Origin: Pseudarthrobacter sp. SSS035
GTDB taxonomy: Bacteria > Actinomycetota > Actinomycetes > Actinomycetales > Micrococcaceae
Direction: 5' to 3'
Length of the DNA stretch: 64,000 bases
NCBI RefSeq assembly: GCF_023273875.1
Contig: NZ_CP096882.1
Span: 868,001-932,000 of the forward strand
Part shown: positions 40,498 through 48,542 of the stretch, piece after piece
Position numbering within the stretch: position 1 is the stretch's first letter
Layout: each line of letters begins with the position of its first letter
Translations under genes and position numbers: made by a program
Notes under the pieces: model-generated
Told to the model about the DNA's origin: nothing
What the model saw: only the letters and a program-made list of their open reading frames with translations
Database searches by the model: none

Positions 40498-42009
40498 TCA
40501 GTTGGACGGGAAGTTGTAGGAGGCACCCGAGGCATGGGTGGGTTCCGGCCAGCGGGACGTGACCACTTTGCCACGGGTGTAGAAGGACACGCCTTCCGGG
40601 CCGTAGATGTGCTTGTCGCCGAACAGCGAGGCCTTCCAGCCGCCGAAGGAGTGGTACGCCACAGGCACGGGCAGCGGCACGTTGATGCCGATCATGCCCA
40701 CGGTCACCGAGCGCTGGAACTTGCGGGCGTTCGCACCGGAGGAGGTGAAGATGGCGGTGCCGTTGCCGTACGGGTTCGAGTTGATCAGGTTGATGCCGTC
40801 TTCCAGGGTGTCAACGCGGACCACAACGAGCACGGGTCCGAAGATTTCCTCGGTGTAGGCGGTCATTTCGGTTTTGACGTGGTCGATGACGGTGGGGCCC
40901 ACCCAGAAGCCGTCCTCGTGGCCGGGGACCACCAGGTCGCGGCCGTCCACCACCATCGCCGCGCCGGCAGCTTCCGCTTCGGTGACGATCTTCACGATGC
41001 GTTCCTTGGACGCGGGCGTGATGACCGGTCCCATTTCGGCGTCGGGCACGGTGCCGTTGTTGACCTTCACGGCCAGGGCACGCTCTTCGACCTTCTTGAC
41101 GATCAGGTCCGCGGCGTCGCCGACGGCGACTGCGACGGAAATCGCCATGCACCGCTCCCCCGCGGAGCCGAACGCGGCGGCGGCCAGGTGGTCTGCCGCG
41201 TTGTCCAGGTCGGCATCGGGCATGATGATCGCGTGGTTCTTCGCACCGCCCAGGGCCTGGACGCGCTTGCCGTGCTTGGTGGCGGTCTCGTGGACGTACT
41301 GGGCGATCGGGGTGGACCCGACGAAGGAAATGCCGTCCACGTCCGGGTGGGTCAGGAGCCCCTCCACGGTTTCCTTGTCGCCGTGCAGAACCTGGAACAC
41401 GCCGTCCGGCAGGCCGGCCTGCTTCCACAGCTTGGCCAGCAGCATCGAGGCGGACGGGTCACGCTCGGAGGGCTTGAGGATGAAGGTATTGCCGGCGGCG
41501 ATGGCCATCGGGGCCATCCACAGGGGCACCATCACGGGGAAGTTGAACGGCGTGATTCCGGCGACCACGCCCAGCGGCTCCCGGAAGGAGAAGACATCGA
41601 TCCCGGTGGAGACCTGGTCCGAGTAGTCGCCCTTGAGGAGGGTCGGGATGCCGCAGGCGAACTCGATGACCTCGAGGCCGCGGCCGATCTCGCCCTTGGC
41701 ATCGGAGAGGACCTTGCCGTGCTCGGCGGTGATCAGTTCCGCCAACTCGTCCACGTGCGCGGCAACCAGCTCGCGGAACTTGAACAGCACATTGGTGCGC
41801 TTGGCCAGGGAGATGTCGCCCCAGATGTCGGCGGCGGCGCGGGCGGCGGCCACGGTGGCATCCAGGTCCGCACGATTCGCCAGCCGCAGTTCAGCGGAGA
41901 CGGCGCCGGTGGCCGGGTTGTAGACCGGCTGGGTGCGGGTGCCCTCGCCGGCGGTTTCTGCCCCGTTGATGAAGTGGTTGATGGTGGTGGTGACGGTCGT
42001 CGTTGACAT
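40498..42009 (-). CDS. iolA: Methylmalonate-semialdehyde dehydrogenase (CoA-acylating)
   Basis: This enzyme turns malonate semialdehyde, the end product of the inositol route, into acetyl-CoA and CO2; it is also called MmsA. The 503-residue aldehyde dehydrogenase has GITPFNFPVMVPLWMAPMA, FVGSTPIAQYV, LGGAKNHAIIMPDAD and the catalytic Cys in FGSAGERCMAISVAV. The start at 42009 has AAAAGGAAG upstream; the longer ORF reading into iolD is not supported. It follows iolD by 34 bases. Confidence 0.93.
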   Translation of the reverse strand: MSTTTVTTTINHFINGAETAGEGTRTQPVYNPATGAVSAELRLANRADLDATVAAARAAADIWGDISLAKRTNVLFKFRELVAAHVDELAELITAEHGKVLSDAKGEIGRGLEVIEFACGIPTLLKGDYSDQVSTGIDVFSFREPLGVVAGITPFNFPVMVPLWMAPMAIAAGNTFILKPSERDPSASMLLAKLWKQAGLPDGVFQVLHGDKETVEGLLTHPDVDGISFVGSTPIAQYVHETATKHGKRVQALGGAKNHAIIMPDADLDNAADHLAAAAFGSAGERCMAISVAVAVGDAADLIVKKVEERALAVKVNNGTVPDAEMGPVITPASKERIVKIVTEAEAAGAAMVVDGRDLVVPGHEDGFWVGPTVIDHVKTEMTAYTEEIFGPVLVVVRVDTLEDGINLINSNPYGNGTAIFTSSGANARKFQRSVTVGMIGINVPLPVPVAYHSFGGWKASLFGDKHIYGPEGVSFYTRGKVVTSRWPEPTHASGASYNFPSN

Positions 42010-42043
42010 GGTGTTGGACTTCCTTTTGGTCTGTGGGGGAGTT

Positions 42044-43987
42044 CTAGCCGAGCAGTTTGCGCTGGCGGTTCTTGTGGTCGGTATAGGTCTTGAAGGCCTG
42101 CTGCGTGGAGTCGAGGTCCGAGACCTGGGAGACGGGAACGTCCCACCATGATTCGGAGCTCGGGGCGTCCAGCAGGGGGTCGGATTCAACGTGGATCAGG
42201 ATGGGCCCGCCGCGCTCCGGTGCGGCCTTGGCGTCGCGGATGGCCTGCTCGAGTTCGGCGATGACCTTCTCCCCCGGTTCGATCCGGATCACCTTCACGC
42301 CGAGGCTTTCGGCGTTCAGGGCCAGGTCCACGGGCAGGGTTTCGCCTTCGTCGAAGCTGTGCTGTTCCTCGTTCAGCGCCCGGTACTGGGTGCCGAACCG
42401 CTGTGAACCGAGGGACTCGGACAGCGAGCCGATGGAGGCATAGCCGTGGTTCTGGATCAGGACCACGATCAGCTTGATGCGTTCGGCGACGGCGGTGACC
42501 AGTTCGGTGTGCATCATCAGGTAGGAGCCGTCCCCCACCATGACCACAACGTCGCGCTGCTGGCCGCCACGGTTGGCTTCTGCCAGCGCGGCGCGCTTGA
42601 CGCCGAGCCCGCCGGGGATTTCGTAGCCCATGCAGGAGTACGCATATTCCACGTGGTAGCCGAAGGGGTCCCGGACGCGCCACATCTTGTGCAGGTCACC
42701 GGGCAGGGAGCCTGCCGCGCAGATGACAACATCCTGAGCGTCCATGGCCCGTGATGTGGCGCCGATGATCTCGTTCTGGGCCGGCAGCGGGGTGAAGCGG
42801 GTGTCGAAGGCTTCGTCCACGGTGGCGTCCCAGCGCTTCTTCTCCGCGGCGATCTGCTGTTCGAGGTCCGCGCCGACGCGGTAGCCGCCGAGGGCTGCGT
42901 TGAGTTTGACCAGGGCCTTGCGGGCGTCGGCCACGATGGGCAGCGTGGTGCCGTGCTTGTACGCGTCAATGGCGGCGACATTGATGTTGATGAACTTGAC
43001 GTCCGGGTTCTGGAAGGCTGTCCGCGACGCCGTGGTGAAGTCCTCATACCGGGTGCCGATGCCGATGATCAGGTCCGCCTCGGCAGCGATGGCGTTCGCC
43101 GCCGTCGTACCGGTGGAGCCGATCGCGCCGAGCGAGAACTTGTGGTCCCACGGCAGGACGCCGACGCCGGCCTGGGTGTTGCCCACCGGGATGCCCGTCA
43201 GCTCAGCAAATGCCGCGAGCTCCTCGTTGGCGAAAGCGTAGAGGACGCCGCCGCCGGCGATGATCAGCGGGCGCTTCGCGGCACGGATGGCCTCGGCGGC
43301 GCCGCGGATGTCCTCGTCGTCGGCCTCGGGGCGGCGGATGCGCCACTCGCGTTCGGCCAGGAACTCCTCAGGCACGTCGAAGGCCTCGGCCTGGACATCC
43401 TGCGGCAGCGAGATGGTGACTGCACCGGTTTCGGCCGGATCCGTCAGGACCCGCAGGCCGTGGTGGAACGCCGAGAACAACTGCTCCGGGCGGTTGACGC
43501 GGTCGAAGAACTTGGACAGCGGCCGGAACGCGTCGTTGACCGTGATGTCGTAGGCGTACGGCTGCTCGAGCTGCTGCAGCACCGGGTCCGCGGCGCGCGT
43601 GGCGAAGGTGTCACTGGGCAGCAGCAGCACCGGCAAACGGTTCGTCGTCGCCAAAGCGGCGCCCGTGAGGAGGTTCGAGGAACCGGGCCCGATCGAGGTG
43701 CTGATGGCGAACGTCTGGCGGCGCCGGGTGTGGCGGGCGTAGCCCACAGCCTGGTGGGACTGGGCCTGTTCGTTGCGGCCCTGATAGTACGGCATGATGG
43801 CCGGATCGAGCTGCTGGTATTGCTTCAAGGCCTGGCCGACGCCGGCAACGTTCCCGTGGCCGAAGATCCCGAACGTCCCCGGAATCAGGCGTTCGCGATA
43901 CTCCTCGGTGCCGATGCGGTCCACCGTGTACTGCTTGGAAAGGTACTCGACGACGGCCTGGGCCACCGTCATTCTGCGTGTTGCCAT
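42044..43987 (-). CDS. iolD: 3D-(3,5/4)-trihydroxycyclohexane-1,2-dione hydrolase
   Basis: IolD opens the cyclitol ring to 5-deoxy-D-glucuronate using thiamine pyrophosphate. The 647-residue protein has the family N-terminus with VAGVGQALKQY and YYQGRNEQAQSHQAVGYA, containing the activating Glu. GTRYEDFTTASRTAF lies in the middle domain. The C-terminal TPP motif begins VGDGSYLMMHTELVTA and ends QNHGYASIG. Length and motifs are standard. GGAG precedes the ATG, and the gene follows the aldolase gene by 4 bases. Confidence 0.95.
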   Translation of the reverse strand: MATRRMTVAQAVVEYLSKQYTVDRIGTEEYRERLIPGTFGIFGHGNVAGVGQALKQYQQLDPAIMPYYQGRNEQAQSHQAVGYARHTRRRQTFAISTSIGPGSSNLLTGAALATTNRLPVLLLPSDTFATRAADPVLQQLEQPYAYDITVNDAFRPLSKFFDRVNRPEQLFSAFHHGLRVLTDPAETGAVTISLPQDVQAEAFDVPEEFLAEREWRIRRPEADDEDIRGAAEAIRAAKRPLIIAGGGVLYAFANEELAAFAELTGIPVGNTQAGVGVLPWDHKFSLGAIGSTGTTAANAIAAEADLIIGIGTRYEDFTTASRTAFQNPDVKFININVAAIDAYKHGTTLPIVADARKALVKLNAALGGYRVGADLEQQIAAEKKRWDATVDEAFDTRFTPLPAQNEIIGATSRAMDAQDVVICAAGSLPGDLHKMWRVRDPFGYHVEYAYSCMGYEIPGGLGVKRAALAEANRGGQQRDVVVMVGDGSYLMMHTELVTAVAERIKLIVVLIQNHGYASIGSLSESLGSQRFGTQYRALNEEQHSFDEGETLPVDLALNAESLGVKVIRIEPGEKVIAELEQAIRDAKAAPERGGPILIHVESDPLLDAPSSESWWDVPVSQVSDLDSTQQAFKTYTDHKNRQRKLLG

Positions 43988-43991
43988 GAAG

Positions 43992-44915
43992 TTACTCCGG
44001 TCCTTTCACTGATGACTGCAGCACGGGCGTCTGGAGCAGCGAGGCGGCGGTGGCTACGGCCCCGGCCACATCGCCGTCGGCCGGGTACAGCAGGGTCCGG
44101 CCCACGGTGAGGCCCTGGACCCCGGGCAGGGCCAGTGCGGCCTGCCAGCTGGCGAAGACCTCATCCTGGGTACCTTCCGGGTCCCCGCCGAGGAGCACAG
44201 TGGGCAGCGTAGTGGCCGCCATGACGCGTTCCATCTCGGCCACCACGGGCAGCTTCATCCACGTGTAGGCGCTCGTGGAGCCCAGGCCCTGGGCGATCGC
44301 AATGGACTTGATGACGGCGTCCGGGCTGAGGTCGTTGCGGACCTTGCCGTTCTGCCAGACCGAGAGGAACGGTTCCACCATGGCGATCAGCTTGCGCGCG
44401 GCGAGCGAGTCGACGGCCCGCGCCGTGGCTTCCAGGGCGGAGGCGGTGTCCGGGTCGCCAAGGCAGATGCGGGTCAGCATCTTGCCGCCGTCGGCTCCCA
44501 GGGCTTCCAGGGCTGCGGCCGTGTGGCCGGTGAAACGGTCATCGATTTCGTTGACGAGCCCGGCCAGGCCACCGCGGTTCATCGAGCCGAAGACCAGCTT
44601 GCCTTCGAGCGCCCCCAGCAGGAGCAGGTCGTCCATGATGTCCGGCGACGCGAGGACACCGTCGACGGCGGGATTCGCCAGGGCGATCTGCAGGCGGTCC
44701 AACAAATCGCGGCGGTCCGCCATGGCCACCGGATCGTTCCCCACGGAGAGGGCTCCGCGGGCGGGGTGGTCGGCGGCAACAATGAAGTTCTGCACACCGT
44801 ACTTCAGCCCCGGATGGCGCCGGCGTGCGGCTGCCGCGCGGGCAACGGCGTCGGGGTCTTCGAGCCGGAGGGCGCTCAGGTGCTGGTAGCGGCGGGGATC
44901 GTCGTTGGCGCTCAA
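43992..44915 (-). CDS. Cgl0158-like (beta/alpha)8 aldolase of the inositol operon
   Basis: A 307-residue barrel protein of the class annotated as deoxyribose-phosphate aldolase or Cgl0158 family. In Corynebacterium the equivalent gene (cg0198) sits beside iolC. It probably fills the role of IolJ, splitting 2-deoxy-5-keto-D-gluconate 6-phosphate into DHAP and malonate semialdehyde, since no other IolJ is present. A Lys in YTWMKLPVV is a candidate Schiff-base residue. It overlaps iolC by 4 bases. The role is inferred from context. Confidence 0.82.
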   Translation of the reverse strand: MSANDDPRRYQHLSALRLEDPDAVARAAAARRRHPGLKYGVQNFIVAADHPARGALSVGNDPVAMADRRDLLDRLQIALANPAVDGVLASPDIMDDLLLLGALEGKLVFGSMNRGGLAGLVNEIDDRFTGHTAAALEALGADGGKMLTRICLGDPDTASALEATARAVDSLAARKLIAMVEPFLSVWQNGKVRNDLSPDAVIKSIAIAQGLGSTSAYTWMKLPVVAEMERVMAATTLPTVLLGGDPEGTQDEVFASWQAALALPGVQGLTVGRTLLYPADGDVAGAVATAASLLQTPVLQSSVKGPE

Positions 44916-45946
44916 GACGCTGCTCCTTCGGAAACTGTGGTGTGGGACGGGCGTGAGGCGGCAGCACCGGCCAGGGCGGGTGCCAGGCGGCCGCGTTCGG
45001 CGAGCAGCGAGGTGACCTCGTCCGGCGTCGGCATGGCGTCGGCGCAGGAGAGCCGGGAGGCCACAATGGCGCCGGCGGCGTTGGCGTAGTCGAGGACCTG
45101 GGCCAGCGGCCAGCCGGACAGCAGTCCGTGGCAGAAGGCCCCGCCGAACGAGTCGCCGGCACCGAGGCCGTTGAGGGTTTCCACCGGGACCGGCGCGGAG
45201 ACAACGCGTTCGGTGCGGGTCTTCGCCATCACGCCTTCGGGTCCCAGCTTGACGACGGCGATCTCGACGCCGGCGGCCAGCAGCCGGTCGGCCTGCTCGT
45301 CGGGGGTTCCTTCACCTACGGCGACGGCACATTCCTTGTCGTTGCCGATGGCCACCGTGACGTGCGGCAGGACCTTGGCAATCTCGGACCGGGCGTCCTC
45401 TTCGGAGGCCCAGAACATGGGCCGGTAGTCCAGGTCCAGGATGGTGTACTGGCCTTCCTTGAGGCCGGTCCGGGGACGGGCAGCATGGGCGGCCAGGTGG
45501 GCCTCGCGGCTGGGTTCCTGGCACAGGCCGGTCACCGTCGACCAGAAGATTCCGGCGTCGCGGATGGCAGCCAGGTCCAGCTCGGCGGCGTTGATCTGCA
45601 GATCGGGCGCCGTGGGGAAACGCCCATAGAAGTAGAGCGGAAAATCATCCGGCGGCATGATGGCGCAGAACGTCACCGCGGTGGGCCATTCCTTCACCGG
45701 GGTAACGAACGTATCGTCCACGTTGAACTTGCGCAGTTCGCGGTGGAGGTATTTCCCGAAGGCGTCGTCGCCGGTGCGCGTGATCACGCCTGCAGTGCGG
45801 CCATGCCGCGCCGCGGCCACGGCCACATTGGAGGGGGAACCTCCGAGGTACTTTCCGAAGGACGTGACATCCTCCAGATCCACCCCGATGTCGTTCGGGT
45901 AGATATCGACACTGATGCGCCCGATCGTGAGCAGTTCGTGGGTCAC
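44912..45946 (-). CDS. iolC: 5-dehydro-2-deoxygluconokinase
   Basis: IolC phosphorylates 2-deoxy-5-keto-D-gluconate. The PfkB/ribokinase-family protein has GRISVDIYPNDIGVDLEDVTSFGKYLGGSPSNVAVAAARHG at the N-terminus and the catalytic anion hole NGLGAGDSFGGAFCHGLL, with the conserved Asp, near the C-terminus. The likely start is GTG at 45946 (product MTHELLTIGR, 344 residues), but the AAAGG lies 12-13 bases away, so a nearby unusual codon cannot be excluded. It is the first gene of the core iol operon. Confidence 0.92.
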   Translation of the reverse strand: MTHELLTIGRISVDIYPNDIGVDLEDVTSFGKYLGGSPSNVAVAAARHGRTAGVITRTGDDAFGKYLHRELRKFNVDDTFVTPVKEWPTAVTFCAIMPPDDFPLYFYGRFPTAPDLQINAAELDLAAIRDAGIFWSTVTGLCQEPSREAHLAAHAARPRTGLKEGQYTILDLDYRPMFWASEEDARSEIAKVLPHVTVAIGNDKECAVAVGEGTPDEQADRLLAAGVEIAVVKLGPEGVMAKTRTERVVSAPVPVETLNGLGAGDSFGGAFCHGLLSGWPLAQVLDYANAAGAIVASRLSCADAMPTPDEVTSLLAERGRLAPALAGAAASRPSHTTVSEGAAS

Positions 45947-46064
45947 GGTAATCGCGGACCTTTCTGGTTTGAGCTCCATACCCTCTACAGCAAGAGCTAG
46001 AACTCCGGTTCCTGGCCGGGCCCCCGTGAGCGGGGCCACAACCACTACCTTGCCCTAGAATCAT

Positions 46065-46090
46065 TGTCCTGTCAAAGGTTTGTACTGACA
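46065..46090 (-). promoter_or_regulatory. Two IolR-like sites upstream of iolC
   Basis: TGTCCTGTCA (46065-46074) and TGTACTGACA (46081-46090) each differ from KGWCHTRACA at one position and are 16 bases apart start to start. On the minus strand a perfect TTGACA (46070-46075) overlaps the first site, so binding would block the iolC promoter. The -10 is not clear. Confidence 0.65.
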
Positions 46091-46133
46091 TATTTACAAC
46101 CTGCATTAGGTGACGAAATTGACACCCCTGGGA

Positions 46134-46538
46134 CTACTTCCGGGGGACCGCCAGTTCACCCGTGACGTACTGCGCCCGCCCGAAGCCGAACGACCAGTCG
46201 CCGGCCGCATTCTCCACGTATCCGATAAACACGTCCTCGCCGGCAATATCAAGTTCCGCCAGCCGGTCGGCGATCGCCGCAAACAGCGATTGCTTGGCCG
46301 CCTGGCTCCGGCCGCCCTGCGTAAAGATCTGGATCATCACCACATCGGGGGTGCGCTCGAATCCGAGTCCCGCATCCTGGGCGACAATCTGGCCCTGCGG
46401 ATGCTCCGTGAGAACGTGGAAGTAATCGCGCTCCGGGATGGCATACTCCGCCAGGATGGCATCGTGGATGCCCCTGCTCAAGCGCTGCAACTGTTCAGCG
46501 GTGCGCCCGTGATTAACATCGATTCGTACCAGCGGCAT
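46134..46538 (-). CDS. Tautomerase-superfamily protein in the inositol regulon
   Basis: A 134-residue member of the 4-oxalocrotonate tautomerase superfamily. After Met removal it starts with Pro-1 (MPLVRIDVNHGRTAEQLQRLSRGIH), the usual catalytic base, and has a second half VVMIQIFTQGGRSQAAKQSLFAAIADRLAE. Its length indicates a fused double-unit (MSAD/cis-CaaD-like) form. GGGAGATG precedes the ATG at 46538. The gene stands alone next to iolC with its own exact IolR-like site, so it may act on an enol or keto intermediate of cyclitol breakdown. That link is inference. Confidence 0.85.
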   Translation of the reverse strand: MPLVRIDVNHGRTAEQLQRLSRGIHDAILAEYAIPERDYFHVLTEHPQGQIVAQDAGLGFERTPDVVMIQIFTQGGRSQAAKQSLFAAIADRLAELDIAGEDVFIGYVENAAGDWSFGFGRAQYVTGELAVPRK

Positions 46539-46558
46539 TTTTTCATCTCCCTGAAGTT

Positions 46559-46568
46559 TGTCCTGACA
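46559..46568 (-). promoter_or_regulatory. IolR-like site at the tautomerase promoter
   Basis: TGTCCTGACA matches KGWCHTRACA exactly and is identical to the site at 31374-31383. GTTTG and CAAAC flank it as an outer inverted repeat (46556-46579). It lies about 20 bases before the start codon, suited to repression. Confidence 0.7.
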
Positions 46569-46709
46569 TACTAACAAACTTTCGAATTGACCTGCAAGGA
46601 AATTCCCGAAACACCCTTCCGCCCAGGCCGGGCCGGGAGTATGGTTAAACAACCAGATAGTTGATCAATGAATCAGTTGATTAATGGATCGAGAAAGGCC
46701 TGCAGCACG

Positions 46710-47069
46710 ATGGACCCCGACGACGGCACCCTGGACTCGGCCTTTATGGCCCTGGCCGACCCCGTGCGGCGGCGGATCATCGCCCGGCTCAGCCGCGGGC
46801 AGGCAACAGTCAATGAACTGGCGGAACCCTTCGCGATCACCAAACAGGCGGTCTCGAAGCACATCCAGGTCCTCGAGCAGGCAGGGCTCGTCACCCGCAG
46901 CAGGGAAGCCCAGCGCCGGCCCGTCCACCTGAATCCCGCACGGCTGGAGGCACTCACAGCGTGGATCGACCAGTACCGGCTGGTCCGCGAAGAGCAGTTC
47001 CGCAGCCTGGACGCCGTGCTTCGATCCAGCGCCGCACCAGCGGCGAGCAATGCTAAGGAGTCATCATGA
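46710..47069 (+). CDS. ArsR-family transcriptional regulator
   Basis: A 119-residue winged-helix protein. The stretch ALADPVRRRIIARLSRGQATVNELAEPFAITKQAVSKHIQVLEQAGLVTRSREAQRRPVHLN is the ArsR fold without the metal-binding cysteines. In this subgroup the regulator is typically paired with an Aha1/SRPBCC-type protein, as here. ATG at 46710 follows AAAGG; an earlier ATG at 46668 is in frame. Repeats AGTTGATC/AGTTGATT lie at about 46660-46685, a possible operator. It overlaps the next gene by 4 bases. Confidence 0.88.
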   Translation: MDPDDGTLDSAFMALADPVRRRIIARLSRGQATVNELAEPFAITKQAVSKHIQVLEQAGLVTRSREAQRRPVHLNPARLEALTAWIDQYRLVREEQFRSLDAVLRSSAAPAASNAKESS

Positions 47070-47548
47070 GCAATTCCCTGAAACTCAGCGTTCCCGACGG
47101 CCTTCCTTTTATCGACTACGAGCGTGAGTTCGATTTCCCCGTTGCGGACGTGTTCCGCGCGCATAAGGACCCGGACCTGATCGTCCAGTGGCTCGGCCCG
47201 CGGGGACTGAAGATGGACATCGACCACTACGATTTCCGCACCGGCGGCAGCTACAGCTACCTGCACACGGGGCCGGACGGCGTCGCCTATGAGTTCAGCG
47301 GGGTCTTCCACACCGTCCGGGAAAACGAATTCGCCATCCAGACCTTCGAGTTCGGCGGCTACCCGGACGTTGTCAGCCTTGAATTCATGACGTTTGAGGA
47401 CCTCGGCAACGGACGCACCCGCCTGCGGGGCCACTCGGTCTACCCCACGCAGGAGGCCCGCGACGGGATGGCGCAGTCCGGCATGGAAGGCGGCATGACC
47501 GAGGGCTACGAGCGGCTCGACGAACTGCTCAGCGGCGCCAAGGTCTAG
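47066..47548 (+). CDS. SRPBCC family (Aha1/END-like) protein
   Basis: A 160-residue helix-grip protein with FPVADVFRAHKDPDLIVQWLGPRGLKMDIDHYDFRTGGSYSY and a C-terminal EARDGMAQSGMEGGMTEGYERLDELL helix. Both are characteristic of the Aha1-domain SRPBCC family that is coupled with ArsR regulators in actinobacteria. The ATGA overlap with the ArsR gene indicates one transcript. The ligand is unknown; the partnership suggests a stress- or ligand-sensing pair. Confidence 0.88.
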   Translation: MSNSLKLSVPDGLPFIDYEREFDFPVADVFRAHKDPDLIVQWLGPRGLKMDIDHYDFRTGGSYSYLHTGPDGVAYEFSGVFHTVRENEFAIQTFEFGGYPDVVSLEFMTFEDLGNGRTRLRGHSVYPTQEARDGMAQSGMEGGMTEGYERLDELLSGAKV

Positions 47549-47564
47549 GACAGAACTTAAACGC

Positions 47565-47617
47565 GTACGACGGCGGCCGGTCACCTTCCTGGAGAAGGTA
47601 ACCGGCCGCCGTCGTAC
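47565..47617. terminator. Long hairpin between converging SRPBCC and reductase genes
   Basis: About 24 bp of stem with one mismatch (47565-47588 with 47594-47617) and a 5-base loop. The outer module is GTACGACGGCGGCCGGT. It shares that module with the hairpins at 16718 and 50406. Confidence 0.78.
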
Positions 47618-47620
47618 TCG

Positions 47621-47640
47621 TTGTCGAGCCTGTCGAGGCC
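47621..47640. repeat. Dispersed TCGAGCCTGTCGA element, short copy
   Basis: TTGTCGAGCCTGTCGAGGCC follows the 47565-47617 hairpin by three bases. It is the same core as at 6968-7010, so the two repeat types are adjacent here. Confidence 0.7.
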
Positions 47641-47656
47641 CGAGGGTGGGCTTTTC

Positions 47657-48502
47657 CTAGCCGTTGAACTCCGCCGGGTGCGGGCCGGTGCGGCCGTCGC
47701 GCTCCAGGCCGTCGATAACCGACAGTTCATCCGTGGTCAGGTCGAAGCCGAAGACGTCCAGGTTCTCCCGGATCCGCTGCGGGGTGACGGACTTGGGGAT
47801 GATGATCCGGCCCTGCTGCAGGTGCCAGCGAAGGATGGCCTGGGCAGGACTCACGCCATGCTTTGCCGCGATCTCCACAACGGCCGGATCTGCCAGCACG
47901 GCACCCTGCGCGAGCGGGCTCCAGGCTTCCGTGGCGATCCCGTGCGCGGCATTGAAGTCCGCGATGTCCCGCTGCTGCAGGGCCGGGTGGAGCTCAATCT
48001 GGTTAATGGCCGGGACCGTGCCGCCCAGGTCAATGACCTTCTGCAGGTGCTCGGGGAGGAAGTTGGAGACGCCGATGGCCCGAGCCTTGCCGCTGGCCAG
48101 CAGGTGCTCCAGCGCCCGCCAGGACTCGAGGTACAGGTTGGTTGCCGGCGCGGGCCAGTGGATGAGGTAGAGGTCCAGGTAGTCCAGTCCCAGCTTGTCC
48201 AGGCTGGCCTCGAACGCTGCCAGCGTGGCGTCGTAGCCGAGGTCGGCCACCCACAGCTTGGACGTAATGAATAGCTCTTCGCGGTCGATGCCGGACTCGG
48301 CGATGGCTCGCCCGGTACCCGCCTCGTTGCCGTAGATGGCCGCAGTGTCGATGCTCCGGTACCCGGCAGCAAGGGCGTGGCTGACCGCGGCGGTGGTGTC
48401 GGCGTCGGACACCTGGAAGACGCCGAACCCCAGCTGCGGCATCCGCACGCCGTTGTTGAGGGTGATCTCGGGGATGGACGTGGCGATGGGGGTGGAAGTC
48501 AT
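47657..48502 (-). CDS. Aldo/keto reductase (2,5-diketo-gluconate reductase-like)
   Basis: A 281-residue TIM-barrel NADPH reductase. The catalytic Asp and Tyr are in GYRSIDTAAIYGNEAGTG, the Lys in LFITSKLWV and the His in YLIHWPAP. The C-terminal IPKSVTPQRIRENLDVF binds the NADPH phosphate. Length and motifs match the AKR5 group that reduces keto-sugars and methylglyoxal. It follows the MFS gene on the same strand by 40 bases, so co-transcription is possible. Start ATG with GGAGAA upstream. Confidence 0.92.
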   Translation of the reverse strand: MTSTPIATSIPEITLNNGVRMPQLGFGVFQVSDADTTAAVSHALAAGYRSIDTAAIYGNEAGTGRAIAESGIDREELFITSKLWVADLGYDATLAAFEASLDKLGLDYLDLYLIHWPAPATNLYLESWRALEHLLASGKARAIGVSNFLPEHLQKVIDLGGTVPAINQIELHPALQQRDIADFNAAHGIATEAWSPLAQGAVLADPAVVEIAAKHGVSPAQAILRWHLQQGRIIIPKSVTPQRIRENLDVFGFDLTTDELSVIDGLERDGRTGPHPAEFNG

Positions 48503-48542
48503 GGGTTCTCCTGTTGCAGGTTGAGGATTGGGTGTTGAAGGC

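Noticed and set aside
40108..42006. 632-codon plus-strand ORF antisense to iolE/iolA
   Set aside because: Composition is biased (Gly, Val, His, Asp rich), there is no start context, and both opposing genes are clear enzymes.
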